A DNA stretch of 64,000 nucleotides from Gryllotalpicola protaetiae (GTDB taxonomy: Bacteria; Actinomycetota; Actinomycetes; Actinomycetales; Microbacteriaceae), in assembly GCF_003627055.1 (NCBI RefSeq), contig NZ_CP032624.1, forward strand, positions 310,001 through 374,000, in the 5' to 3' direction. How positions within the stretch are numbered: the first letter of the stretch is position 1; the number at the start of each line of letters is the position of its first letter. Below are positions 53,553-61,836 of this stretch, piece by piece. Below the pieces are notes generated by a model that saw only the letters and a list, made by a program, of their open reading frames with translations, ran no database searches and had not been told where the DNA came from. A program made the translations under genes and the position numbers.

Positions 53553-54812
53553 ATGGCAGGTATGAGCATGAAAGAGATCAGCGAGCTGGTGGCGTACATC
53601 GAACCGCAGGGGGTGAGAACGCTACGCACGAAGAAGGGCATCCTCCTACGCCTGCCCAACGATGAGACGGCGATGGTGCACTTCACCACCTCCGATGTTC
53701 GGGCGAAGGACAACCTGAGGACGCGGCTGCACCGTGCTGGGATCGAGTGCCCCGACGATCGCCACCCACTCGGGCTCCCCCCCTACATCACCGAAACCAA
53801 GCCGTCGAAGGGAACGCTGGAGCGGGTGCTCGCGGCACTGAGGACGGTCGGCGAGCCGTGGCGGCCGTCGCCTGCGGAGATCGAGTTGGCGACGGGGCAA
53901 GGCTACGTTCCCGTCCGATCCGCCCTGTACCACCTCGGCTATCGGCCCGAACGCCGACCCAATAAGAAGCTCGCCACCCGGTGGATCATCGACCCGAGCG
54001 ACCCTGACTTCGTCTCCCTCTTCCCACCCCAGTCCAAGCAACAGGAGGAACCCGTTATGACCGCCGTCGGAGCCGTGTCGGAGGCCGCGCCCCCTCAGGG
54101 CGGTGAGCACCACACCTCGACCCGCACCACTGTCCTCGAACGATTGAGAACGGACCCAGAGCGGACGTGGACGCGAGCTGAGCTGGTGGAAGGCCTCGAA
54201 CCGTCACAGGCGAACAGCGTTGACAGACGGCTTCTGACGATGCGCCAAGAGGGTTCGGTGATTCGGGTCGGCGTCGGCCTCTACCGGCTGTCGGACCAGG
54301 CGCCTGCCCCCGAGGCCAACCCCCGGACGAGTGAGGGCGTGCACGAGTTCATCCTTCGGCAGATCGCCGCGCACCCGAGGACCGTGCTCACCACGGAATC
54401 GGCCCTGGCAATGCTTCCCGTAGGCACCAAGCAGGACACGGTGGCCAAGGCACTGAACCGACTAGCTAAGCGCGGCCTTCTACGCCGGGTCGCGCGCGGC
54501 AAGTTCAGGCCGATTGCCAGCGCAGTGCGGGACCTTTCGGTTCTGACGCCCGCCGTTGACCCAAAGACGCTGGCCGAAGTGGTGGCCGCCGCGCCTGAGT
54601 CGGGTCCGGTGACGGTCGAGCCTGATGTTGCGGCCCCCACGACGGTACTCACCGAGGCGGCGAGCCCATTGGTCCGTGAGTTCATCGACACCCATGATTC
54701 GTGGACCCTCGACGTCGAGGTGCTGCCGTCTGGGCTCAGCGTCGAGCAGCTCGGCGCGCTTCTCACGGCAACGGGCCTCGCCTTCGAGATCCGCGTCTGG
54801 CGCGCAGCGTGA
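53553..54812 (+). CDS. Winged-helix repeat protein with HicA-like N-terminus (419 aa)
   Basis: ATG 53553 after aaggaggcctca. Residues ~5-60 (ISELVAYIEPQGV...TTSDVRAKDNLRTRLHRAGI) follow a HicA-like dsRBD pattern but lack the catalytic His. Two or three winged-helix modules follow (about 90-150, 195-250, 270-325: TTVLERLRTDPERTWTRAELVEGL; FILRQIAAHPRTVLTTESALAML). Expressed from the lysogeny strand, so a regulator or a defence protein of the lysogen is likely. No known family. Confidence 0.7.
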   Translation: MAGMSMKEISELVAYIEPQGVRTLRTKKGILLRLPNDETAMVHFTTSDVRAKDNLRTRLHRAGIECPDDRHPLGLPPYITETKPSKGTLERVLAALRTVGEPWRPSPAEIELATGQGYVPVRSALYHLGYRPERRPNKKLATRWIIDPSDPDFVSLFPPQSKQQEEPVMTAVGAVSEAAPPQGGEHHTSTRTTVLERLRTDPERTWTRAELVEGLEPSQANSVDRRLLTMRQEGSVIRVGVGLYRLSDQAPAPEANPRTSEGVHEFILRQIAAHPRTVLTTESALAMLPVGTKQDTVAKALNRLAKRGLLRRVARGKFRPIASAVRDLSVLTPAVDPKTLAEVVAAAPESGPVTVEPDVAAPTTVLTEAASPLVREFIDTHDSWTLDVEVLPSGLSVEQLGALLTATGLAFEIRVWRAA

Positions 54813-55114
54813 GCGACTGGGCGGATGACCCGCAAGCCCAGCAGTGGGTGCAGCACGTCCTCGATGAGCTGTTGCCGATGATCGAGGACTCGGCGATCAC
54901 GGTGAGCATCGTGCCCCACGGCCCTGCGGACGTGAAGTTCGCCGTCGAGCTGGGCTTGTCGATCATGCTCGACAAGCCGATCATCCTGACCATCCCGCCA
55001 GGTGCGCGAATCCCCGACCATCTGCGTCGGGTAGCCGACGACATTGTCGACCTCGGCTCCGCCGAGACTGGCGATCGGATCAAGGCCGCCCTCGAGCGCC
55101 TGGGCGGGTCGTGA
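54809..55114 (+). CDS. Hypothetical phage protein (101 aa)
   Basis: GTG 54809 overlaps the upstream stop. ITVSIVPHGPADVKFAVELGLSIMLDKPIILTIPPG resembles a small Rossmann-like domain of nucleoside-deoxyribosyltransferase or TIR type, but without clear catalytic residues. Function unknown. Confidence 0.6.
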   Translation: MSDWADDPQAQQWVQHVLDELLPMIEDSAITVSIVPHGPADVKFAVELGLSIMLDKPIILTIPPGARIPDHLRRVADDIVDLGSAETGDRIKAALERLGGS

Positions 55115-55338
55115 TGCGCCGCCTCCTGGCCTGGGCATTCCCCGCCGCCCTCGTCAGCAGCTACCTCAGCTCGATCATCGGCAGTGCCGCCGGCGGCTGG
55201 AGCTGGTGGCTCCTGCTACATGCCGCCGCCGCGGTCACGTGGGGGTGGTCCGTCCATCTCAATGCCCGATCGGCGTACCTGCGCGGCAAGGCCGATTGCC
55301 TCATCGAGGGCGTCTTCTTCATCGAGCGCCGTCCCTAG
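55111..55338 (+). CDS. Small membrane protein (75 aa)
   Basis: Two hydrophobic segments (LLAWAFPAALVSSYLSSIIG and WWLLLHAAAAVTWGW). Start GTG 55111 or ATG 55114, coupled to the upstream stop. Unknown role, possibly superinfection exclusion. Confidence 0.6.
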   Translation: MMRRLLAWAFPAALVSSYLSSIIGSAAGGWSWWLLLHAAAAVTWGWSVHLNARSAYLRGKADCLIEGVFFIERRP

Positions 55339-55410
55339 ACGCCCGCCGCCTCCTCAGATCCTCCCCAACCCGAGAGGGGGCGGCGGGTTCCCACCCCGAA
55401 CGGAGACCCC

Positions 55411-55638
55411 ATGGATGACATCCGCCTCGCGGCGGCGCGCAACCTGGCGCAGACCCTGAGTGAGATGATCGGCGCTCCGATCGCGCTGACCTGGCGGGCC
55501 CTCACCTGCGGGGAGGCCGAGGACTTTGCGGCCCTGCTACGTGCCTTCGGCCACGGCGACGCCGCGGCCGACCTCATCGCGGAGCACGCCGAAGCGGATG
55601 GTGAGGGCGACTGGCACTACCCGCCTGACGGGGCATGA
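55411..55638 (+). CDS. Hypothetical phage protein (75 aa)
   Basis: MDDIRLAAARNLAQTLSEMIGAPIALTW, acidic helical C-terminus. No family recognised. Plain ATG start with weak ribosome site (ccc-at-gg context). Confidence 0.55.
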   Translation: MDDIRLAAARNLAQTLSEMIGAPIALTWRALTCGEAEDFAALLRAFGHGDAAADLIAEHAEADGEGDWHYPPDGA

Positions 55639-55671
55639 GCCCAGGCGGGCCGGGCCCCACGGCAACCCCAC

Positions 55672-55689
55672 ATACTAGCGCGCTAGTAT
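55672..55689. promoter_or_regulatory. 18-bp perfect palindrome, operator candidate
   Basis: ATACTAGCGCGCTAGTAT between the 75-residue gene and the HTH gene, 60 bp before its start. Form and AT-rich ends suggest a dimeric regulator site controlling the integrase-side genes. Confidence 0.7.
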
Positions 55690-55726
55690 CCGATCACATA
55701 GTGCCGAATACCCGAGAGGATGAGAG

Positions 55727-56362
55727 ATGACCGAGACGAGGAGCGCTCGTGCCCAGACCGATGGACCCCCAGCTCGTGCTGGCGTCACGCCAGTTGTCCA
55801 AGTCGGCCGCGACCGCGCGGCGGGCCGCCCTGCGCGCCCAGGAGGCCGTCGAGGCGCGGGACGAGGCAATCCGCGAGGCGATGGCGGCGGGGATGCACTG
55901 GCAGGACGTCGCGAAGGTAACGGGCCTCAGCCAGCAGAGGATCTCGCAGATCATGCGGCAGGCCAGGCAGTAAGGGCACGCCAGAGGAGCGACGGACGCT
56001 GGCAGGTAGACGTCACCCTCGACGTCGACGGGGCGCGCAAGCGCCGTTCCTTCTACGGGCCGACCGCGGCGGAGGCCGAGGTCAAGGCCACCGCAGCCCT
56101 CGGCGCCCCCGTGCCCCCGACCGTCGCCCAGACGGCGCGGCGGTGGGCCGAGGCGACCCTGCCCGACCTCCCGCACAACGACAAGACCAAGGCCGTCTAC
56201 GCCCGCGTCGCGCGACGGTACCTGGAGCAGGGGCCGTTCGCCGCGCACCCCGTCAGCGAGGCCACAGCCGCCGACGTCGCCGCCTACGTGGGCACCCTCG
56301 CCCTCGCGGCCCCGAGCAGGCGGCAGGTCATGGCAGTCGTCAGGCAGGTGCTTGGTGGCTAG
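55727..56362 (+). CDS. Integrase-like N-terminal/core-binding protein without catalytic domain
   Basis: The frame opens at ATG 55727 but integrase resemblance starts at about residue 82 (position 55970): RQRSDGRWQVDVTLDVDGARKRRSFYGPTAAEAE (arm-binding three-stranded sheet) and then a SAM-like core-binding domain ending VMAVVRQVLGG. No catalytic R/H/Y region. Between 55749 and 55973 it overlaps the HTH gene in another frame, and no ATG, GTG or TTG lies near residue 82. Its stop overlaps the integrase start. It may be produced by frameshift from the HTH gene, or be a relic. Confidence 0.55.
   Translation: MTETRSARAQTDGPPARAGVTPVVQVGRDRAAGRPARPGGRRGAGRGNPRGDGGGDALAGRREGNGPQPAEDLADHAAGQAVRARQRSDGRWQVDVTLDVDGARKRRSFYGPTAAEAEVKATAALGAPVPPTVAQTARRWAEATLPDLPHNDKTKAVYARVARRYLEQGPFAAHPVSEATAADVAAYVGTLALAAPSRRQVMAVVRQVLGG
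55749..55973 (+). CDS. Small helix-turn-helix protein (74 aa)
   Basis: Start GTG 55749 (MPRPMDPQLV) with an ATG four codons later. C-terminal sigma-4-like HTH (MHWQDVAKVTGLSQQRISQIMRQARQ). Could regulate the integrase gene or bind the palindrome upstream. Confidence 0.7.
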   Translation: MPRPMDPQLVLASRQLSKSAATARRAALRAQEAVEARDEAIREAMAAGMHWQDVAKVTGLSQQRISQIMRQARQ

Positions 56363-57542
56363 GGAGCCGATCCCGACCGAGGAGTACGGGAACATCCGCC
56401 GCCTGACCTGGAAGGGCAAGCCCGCCGCCGAGGCGTGGTACCGCGACTCGGCAGGCGCCAGGCGGCGGATGCTCCGCACGGGACCCACCCCCGCTCAGGC
56501 CGAGCGCGCCTTGAAGGACGCGCTCAAAGACCTCTTCGCGGTGGCGGCCTCGGACCTCTCCCCCGAGTCGACCGTCTCAGATCTGTTGGAGCGGTGGTGG
56601 CCTGAGTGGCTGGCCACCGAGCCCGCCGAGCAGACGGTGCAGACATACGAGTCGCGCCGCCGCCAGATTGACGCGGGCCTCGGCGGGGTGCGACTCAAGG
56701 AGTGCACCGTGCCGCGCGTCGACCGCTTCCTCAAGACCATCAGGCAGGGCAAGGCGCATAGGACGATCCTGCGCGGCGCCTTCGGCCTCGCCGTCCGCCA
56801 CGGCGCGATGAGGGCGAACCCGATGGACAACGTGGCCTCGATGCCACAGAAGCCCCGCAGCGCCCGCCGCGGGCCGCAGGCCCCCGACGCCGACGCGGTC
56901 GCCGCCATGCTCGCCCTCTTCCGCGCCTTCGACCGCTCCAAGGACGGGCGTGGGGCCGTGCGCGGCACCCCCCTCGAAGACTTCGGGAAGATCATGTTCG
57001 CGACCGGGGCGCGCACGAACGAGGTGCTCGCCCTGACATGGGCAGACGTCGACCTCGAGGCGGCGCAGCCGACCGTCGCCATCCGGGCGACCCTGATCAA
57101 GGACGGGCAGGCCCGCCAGGAGTACCCGAAGACCGAGAACAGCGAGCGGCTCCTGCTCCTGCCGCCCTTCGCCGTCGAGGTCCTCCTTCGCCGCCGCGTC
57201 GAGGCGTACAACGAGAAGGTCTTCCCCAACACCCGCGGCGGCTGGATCCAGGACGCGAACTTCCGCCGCCGCTGGTGGCACAAGGCCCTCGAGGGCAGCG
57301 CCCACGAGGGCACCGTGCCCAAGGCGTTCCGCAAGGCCGTGGCCACCCTCCTCGCCGACGCGACGGACGCCAGGACCGCCTCGCGGCAGCTCGGGAACAC
57401 CGAGGCGGTCGCCCTCAAGCACTACATCCAGCGCCTCAATGAAGGGCCCGATGCGACCGCGCTGCTCGAGGCCGCCTTCCAGACCGCCGGCGAGCGTGGA
57501 GACCAGGTCTCGGGTCAAAGTGGAGACCAAATGGAGACCTAG
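56355..57542 (+). CDS. int: Prophage tyrosine integrase
   Basis: About 395 residues from GTG 56355 (TTG at 56352 is possible). N-terminal arm-binding domain (RLTWKGKPAAEAWYRDSAGARRRM), core-binding domain, catalytic domain with R in FATGARTNEVLALTWADVD, K, H/R in KAFRKAVATLLADAT and QLGNTEAVALKHYIQ with Tyr. One expected HxxR is written AFRKA, so the first His is replaced. Its 3' end carries the arm-site repeat, 55 bp from attR. Confidence 0.92.
   Translation: MAREPIPTEEYGNIRRLTWKGKPAAEAWYRDSAGARRRMLRTGPTPAQAERALKDALKDLFAVAASDLSPESTVSDLLERWWPEWLATEPAEQTVQTYESRRRQIDAGLGGVRLKECTVPRVDRFLKTIRQGKAHRTILRGAFGLAVRHGAMRANPMDNVASMPQKPRSARRGPQAPDADAVAAMLALFRAFDRSKDGRGAVRGTPLEDFGKIMFATGARTNEVLALTWADVDLEAAQPTVAIRATLIKDGQARQEYPKTENSERLLLLPPFAVEVLLRRRVEAYNEKVFPNTRGGWIQDANFRRRWWHKALEGSAHEGTVPKAFRKAVATLLADATDARTASRQLGNTEAVALKHYIQRLNEGPDATALLEAAFQTAGERGDQVSGQSGDQMET
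57516..57542. repeat. 27-bp arm-site repeat, right copy
   Basis: Same sequence as 22,093-22,119. It encodes the last residues and stop of the integrase. A third TGGAGACC lies at about 57,497. Confidence 0.9.
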
Positions 57543-57555
57543 CCCCACAACGAAG

Positions 57556-57593
57556 AAGGCCCGATCAGCGGAAAATCCGCCTGATCGGGCCTT
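57556..57593 (-). terminator. Bidirectional terminator supplied by the phage
   Basis: AAGGCCCGATCAGCGGA / TCCGCCTGATCGGGCCTT stem with AAA-type loop. It ends the integrase (+) transcript and, read on the minus strand, the tRNA-Lys transcript. It shares CTGATCGGG with the original host terminator at 21,919-21,955. Confidence 0.88.
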
Positions 57594-57597
57594 ATTT

Positions 57598-57632
57598 GTG
57601 CACCCCCAGGGACTTGAACCCTGAACCCACTG
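57598..57632. other. attR: attR core (35 bp)
   Basis: Identical to 21,965-21,999 and part of the intact tRNA-Lys gene. Confidence 0.95.
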
Positions 57633-57671
57633 ATTAAGAGTCAGTTGCTCTGCCGATTGAGCTAGAGGTGC
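57599..57671 (-). tRNA. tRNA-Lys (anticodon CTT)
   Basis: 73 nt on the minus strand: acceptor GCACCTC/GGGGTGC with one G-U pair, anticodon stem ACTGA/TCAGT with loop CTCTTAA (anticodon CTT), T-arm CAGGG-TTCAAGT-CCCTG, discriminator A, no encoded CCA. The 3' half is provided by the prophage att core. Confidence 0.95.
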
Positions 57672-57672
57672 G

Positions 57673-58548
57673 TTGTGCAGACCGCCGAAACGGGGAACCG
57701 CACGAGGATCAACCTTAGCAAACGAGAGCGAGGCGCTCAAAATCGAGACGACCCTGCGCGACGGCCGGACGGGCGGCCGGCTGTTCATCGGCACATCCGG
57801 CTGGCGCTACGCGAGCTGGCGCGGAGATTTCTACCCAAAGGGCCTCGTTCAGCGCCGCGAACTCGAGCACCTCGCCACCCGGATGAACTCGGTCGAGCTC
57901 AACGGCTCGTTCTACTCACTGCAACGCCCGGAGTCCTACGATCGCTGGCGCGACGCGACCCCGGCCGGCTTCCGCTTCGCGGTCAAAGGCGGCCGCTACA
58001 TCACCCACATGGCGGGCCCCGACAAGCTCACTGCGGGAATCGAGAACTTCTTCGCCTCCGGCGTCACCCGCCTCGGCGACCGACTGGGCCCGATCCTGTG
58101 GCAATTCCCGACGCGTCGCCGCTTCGACCCCGCGCAGCTCGAGGCCTTCTGCGCCGCACTCCCCCGCAGCTACGACGGCCGCCGCCTGCGGCATGCGCTC
58201 GAGCCGCGGCATGAGAGCTTCGCCGACCCGGCTTGCACGCATATCCTGAACAGGCACCGGATCGCCTTGGTCGCGTCCGACGGCGCGCGAGAATGGCCGA
58301 CGCTTTTCATGGACAGAGCCACGGATGCCACGGCCGGCCTCGTCTACGTCAGATTGCACGGCCCGCACGAGCTCTACCACGGCGGCTACTCGCAGAAGCA
58401 GCTCGCGCACTGGGCATCCGTCGTGCGCGAGCTCGCGACCCGCGGCGAGCGCAAGACAGTACGCGACACCTACGTCTACTTCGACAACGACGCGGATGGT
58501 CGCGCGCCGTTCGACGCCCTCGCGCTGGCCGAGTTGATGGCCCGCTAG
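57673..58548 (+). CDS. DUF72 family protein
   Basis: LFIGTSGWRYASWRGDFYPKG, LEHLATRMNSVELNGSFYSLQRPESYDRW and FAVKGGRYITHM are conserved DUF72 blocks; TIM-barrel fold, function unknown (YecE-like). The only in-frame start is TTG 57673, 2 bp from the tRNA 5' end; the true start may lie later, near residue 30, since family homology begins there. Confidence 0.85.
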   Translation: MCRPPKRGTARGSTLANESEALKIETTLRDGRTGGRLFIGTSGWRYASWRGDFYPKGLVQRRELEHLATRMNSVELNGSFYSLQRPESYDRWRDATPAGFRFAVKGGRYITHMAGPDKLTAGIENFFASGVTRLGDRLGPILWQFPTRRRFDPAQLEAFCAALPRSYDGRRLRHALEPRHESFADPACTHILNRHRIALVASDGAREWPTLFMDRATDATAGLVYVRLHGPHELYHGGYSQKQLAHWASVVRELATRGERKTVRDTYVYFDNDADGRAPFDALALAELMAR

Positions 58549-58557
58549 CCTGGCAGG

Positions 58558-59334
58558 GTGACCGCCGACCTCGACTTCGCACACCGTCTGGCCGACGCAG
58601 CCGACGCCATCTCGACCGCCCGCTTCCGCGCGAACGACCTTCGCGTCGCGACCAAAGCCGACCGCACCCACGTGACCGACGCCGACCAGGCCGTCGAGCG
58701 CGCGATCCGCGAGCTGATCGCCGCCGAACGGCCGGGCGATGCGATCTTCGGCGAGGAATACGGGGTCGAGGGCGACTCGAACCGGCAGTGGATCATCGAC
58801 CCCATCGACGGCACCGCCAACTACCTGCGCGGGGTGCCGCTGTGGGGCACGCTCGTCGCGCTCGCGGTCGACGGCGAGGTCGTCGCGGGCGTCGCCAGCA
58901 TGCCGGCGCTCGGCCAGCGGTGGTGGGCGGCGAAGGGCGGGGGCGCGTGGAAGCGCACGCCCGAGGACCCTCAGCCCGAGAGCCTGCACGTCTCCGCCAC
59001 GAGCAGCCTCGACGAGGCATCCGTCAGCTTTCAGTCGATCCACCAGTGGCGCGACGCAGGCCGCCTCGACCAGCTGCTGGCCCTGCTGAACGACGTGTGG
59101 CGCGACCGCGCCTACGGCGACCTGTGGTCGTACACGCTGCTCGCCGAGGGTCTGATCGACGCCGTCGGCGAGTTCGGGGTGAAGGCCTACGACATCGCGC
59201 CGCTGCTGCTCATCGTCGAAGAGGCGGGCGGCCGCTTCACCGCAGCCACGGGCGAAGACGGCCCGTGGCACGGCAGCGCCCTCGCCAGCAACGGCGTGCT
59301 GCACGAAGAACTACTGCGGCGAATCAACCTCTGA
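58558..59334 (+). CDS. hisN: Inositol-monophosphatase family phosphatase, histidinol-phosphatase-like
   Basis: 258 residues from GTG 58558. IFGEEYGVEG, WIIDPIDGTANYLRG (metal-binding DPIDGT) and AYDIAPLLLIVEEAGG are the family motifs. The actinobacterial HisN group has this length and N-terminus (DADQAVERAIRELIAAERPGDAIFGEE). Likely final dephosphorylation in histidine synthesis; other his genes are not here. Confidence 0.82.
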   Translation: MTADLDFAHRLADAADAISTARFRANDLRVATKADRTHVTDADQAVERAIRELIAAERPGDAIFGEEYGVEGDSNRQWIIDPIDGTANYLRGVPLWGTLVALAVDGEVVAGVASMPALGQRWWAAKGGGAWKRTPEDPQPESLHVSATSSLDEASVSFQSIHQWRDAGRLDQLLALLNDVWRDRAYGDLWSYTLLAEGLIDAVGEFGVKAYDIAPLLLIVEEAGGRFTAATGEDGPWHGSALASNGVLHEELLRRINL

Positions 59335-59380
59335 CCTGCACTAATACATAGAGGCCGCATGGCCGGGGTACCACCCGATC

Positions 59381-61015
59381 ATGGAAACGGCGACTGCGGT
59401 ACGGGAATCCGTCCAGACGGAAGACAGTCATCTCAAGCAGCGGCTCGGCTACTGGTCGCTCGTCGCGACGGGCATCGGCAGCGTCATCGGCTCGGGGTGG
59501 CTGTTCTCGGCGATGTACGCGGCGCAGGCATCCGGCCCGGCCTCGCTGATCGCCTGGGTGATCGGCGGCGCCGTGATGCTCGCTGTCGCGCTGGTGTTCG
59601 CCGAGCTCGGCATGGTGCACCCCGAATCGGGCGGCCTCGTGCGCTACCCGCTGTACTCGAACGGGCGCTTCGCCGCCAGCATCGTCGGCTGGAGCATGTG
59701 GGTGACCTACGTCGCCAACCCGCCGACCGAGGCGGCGGGCGTCGTGCAGTACGCCAGCTCATACCTGCCGGGGCTCTACCGGCACAGCCAGCTCACGCTC
59801 GCCGGCATCCTCATCGCCGTCGGCCTCATGGCCGTGTTCGTCGTCATCAACTACTTCGGCGTGCAGTTCTTCGCCCGCAGCAACAACGTGGTGACGGCCG
59901 TCAAGATCTGCATCCCGCTGCTGTGCGTCGCCTCGCTGCTCGCGAGCGGCTTCATGCACTCGGGCGGCGCGGGCGGCCCGGACAACATCGCCACGGGCGG
60001 CGGCTTCGCGCCCTACGGCATCGGGGCTGCGCTCGGCACGATCGCCACGGCCGGCATGGTGTTCGCCTACACAGGCTTCCGCAACATCATCGAACTGTCC
60101 GGCGAGGCGAAGAACCCGCGCCGCAACATCCCCGCGTCGCTCATCACGACGATCCTGCTCGCGATCGTGCTGTACCTGCTGCTGCAGACCGCGTTCCTGT
60201 TCGGCGTACCGCAGCACCTGCTCGGCCACGGCTGGAGCGGCGTGGACTTCGACTCGCCCTTCGCCCAGATCGCGATGCTGGTCGGCTTCACCTGGCTGTA
60301 CTGGATCCTCATCGCCGACTCGATGATCTCGCCGTCGGGCTCGGCGATCGTCTTCACCGCATCGAACGCGCGCAACGTGTTCGGCCTGTCGAAGAACCGC
60401 TTCTTCCCGGGCTGGCTCTCGAAGGTCCACCGGGGCTCCGGTGTACCGCGGCGCGCGCTCATGCTCAATTTCCTCGTCGGCATCCTGTTTCTGCTGCCGC
60501 TGCCGAGCTGGCACCAGATCATCGGCGTCACGGGCACGCTGATCGCCTTCACCTTCTCGATCGGCTCGGTCTCGCTGGTCGCCTTCCGGCGCGCAGGCAT
60601 CGCAGACAAGGCCGATCGGATTCCCGGCATGGTCGTCATCGCACCGTTCGCGTTCGTCGTGAGCGGACTCGTCATCTACTGGGTGCCGTGGTCGGAGCTC
60701 GTGCTGACAATCCCGATCGTCGTGGTCGGGCTCATCTGGTACGCCGTCACCTACGGAGTCCAGCACCACGGCTGGGGCGAGGTGAGGGGCGGCGTGTGGC
60801 TCGTCGCGTACCTCATCGTCATCTACGCCGGCTCGTACCTCGGCGACTACGGCGGCCGGCACCTCGTGCCGTCGCCCTGGGACTCGGTGATCGTCGCCGC
60901 CGTGAACACGGCGCTGTACCTCTGGGGCACGCAGTCGGGGGTGCGCTACCTGCGCTCGCAGCCCGAGCTGGTCGACGAGCTGCGCGACAGCCAGCTCAGC
61001 CGGCAGCGCGGTTAG
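59381..61015 (+). CDS. APC-family amino-acid permease
   Basis: 544 residues, about 12 membrane segments. N-terminal ATGIGSVIGSGWLF is the conserved TM1 glycine-rich break; GEAKNPRRNIPASLITTILLAIVLYLLLQ marks TM7. Substrate unknown: amino acid or polyamine. Ends 4 nt into the PotC gene on the opposite strand (tail to tail). Confidence 0.85.
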   Translation: METATAVRESVQTEDSHLKQRLGYWSLVATGIGSVIGSGWLFSAMYAAQASGPASLIAWVIGGAVMLAVALVFAELGMVHPESGGLVRYPLYSNGRFAASIVGWSMWVTYVANPPTEAAGVVQYASSYLPGLYRHSQLTLAGILIAVGLMAVFVVINYFGVQFFARSNNVVTAVKICIPLLCVASLLASGFMHSGGAGGPDNIATGGGFAPYGIGAALGTIATAGMVFAYTGFRNIIELSGEAKNPRRNIPASLITTILLAIVLYLLLQTAFLFGVPQHLLGHGWSGVDFDSPFAQIAMLVGFTWLYWILIADSMISPSGSAIVFTASNARNVFGLSKNRFFPGWLSKVHRGSGVPRRALMLNFLVGILFLLPLPSWHQIIGVTGTLIAFTFSIGSVSLVAFRRAGIADKADRIPGMVVIAPFAFVVSGLVIYWVPWSELVLTIPIVVVGLIWYAVTYGVQHHGWGEVRGGVWLVAYLIVIYAGSYLGDYGGRHLVPSPWDSVIVAAVNTALYLWGTQSGVRYLRSQPELVDELRDSQLSRQRG

Positions 61016-61836
61016 GCGCGCCCGCGCCGGTTGAGCGCCCCGTTGAGGAGCGCGAGCAGCAGACCGACCGCGAAGATGATCGTGCCCATGCACAGCACCT
61101 GCGGCGGCAGTCCGGTCTTCACGCCGTAGACGAAGAGCGGGAAGGTCGTCGCCGACCCCGCCACGAACGACGTGATCACGTAGTCGTCGATCGACATCGC
61201 GAGCGCGAGCATGAACGCGGCCACGATGCCCGGCATCATGATCGGCAGGGTGACGCGGAAGAACGCGTTGACCGGCGCCGCGCCGAGGTCGGCCGCCGCC
61301 TGCTCGAGCGCCGTGCCGACACCGGACAGACGCGCACGCAGCGTCACGACGACGTAGGCGATGTTGAAGGTCACGTGCACCAGCAGGATCGTCACGACCC
61401 CCGTGTGCACGCCGATCGAGAGGAAGAACGACAGCGCGGCGGCGCCGACGACGATCGAGGGGGCGGCGATGTCGACGAACAGGATGCCGGTGAGCAGCCG
61501 CCTGCCCCAGAATCTGTGCCGTTCGAGCGCGAGCGCGAGCGGCGTGCCGATGAGGACCGAGATGAGACCGGAGACGACGGCGATCACGATCGACAGCACG
61601 AACGCCTGCCAGAGGCCGGACAGGTCGGCGAGGTGCACGTAGTAGTTGAGCGTGAAGCCGTGCCACACGTAGGTGATGCGGTGGTTCGGCGCGACGTTGA
61701 AGCTGTAGACGACCATCACGGCGATCGGCACGAGCGTGATCGCGACGACCAGCCAGTAGATGATCGGCAGCAGCGGCCGACGACGCGCCCGCGGGTTCAG
61801 CGGCCGGGCGTCGGCGAGGCGGTTCGCGGCGGTCAT
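61012..61836 (-). CDS. potC: ABC transporter permease, PotC-like
   Basis: 274 residues, six membrane segments. EAA loop motif EQAAADLGAAPVNAFFRVTLPIMMPGI. Start ATG 61836 overlaps the PotB stop by 4 nt. Part of a spermidine/putrescine-type importer. Confidence 0.85.
   Translation of the reverse strand: MTAANRLADARPLNPRARRRPLLPIIYWLVVAITLVPIAVMVVYSFNVAPNHRITYVWHGFTLNYYVHLADLSGLWQAFVLSIVIAVVSGLISVLIGTPLALALERHRFWGRRLLTGILFVDIAAPSIVVGAAALSFFLSIGVHTGVVTILLVHVTFNIAYVVVTLRARLSGVGTALEQAAADLGAAPVNAFFRVTLPIMMPGIVAAFMLALAMSIDDYVITSFVAGSATTFPLFVYGVKTGLPPQVLCMGTIIFAVGLLLALLNGALNRRGRA

Larger units (their letters stand above)
21965..57632. mobile_element. Complete siphovirus prophage in tRNA-Lys, about 35.6 kb
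   Basis: Bounded by identical 35-bp cores at 21,965-21,999 and 57,598-57,632, the right one being the 3' end of an intact tRNA-Lys gene. It contains lysogeny, replication, packaging, head, tail and lysis modules in conventional order with no obvious inactivating mutation in structural genes, so it may be inducible. HK97-type capsid, MuF, G/T frameshifted chaperones and an 827-residue tape measure indicate a long non-contractile tail. Confidence 0.95.
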
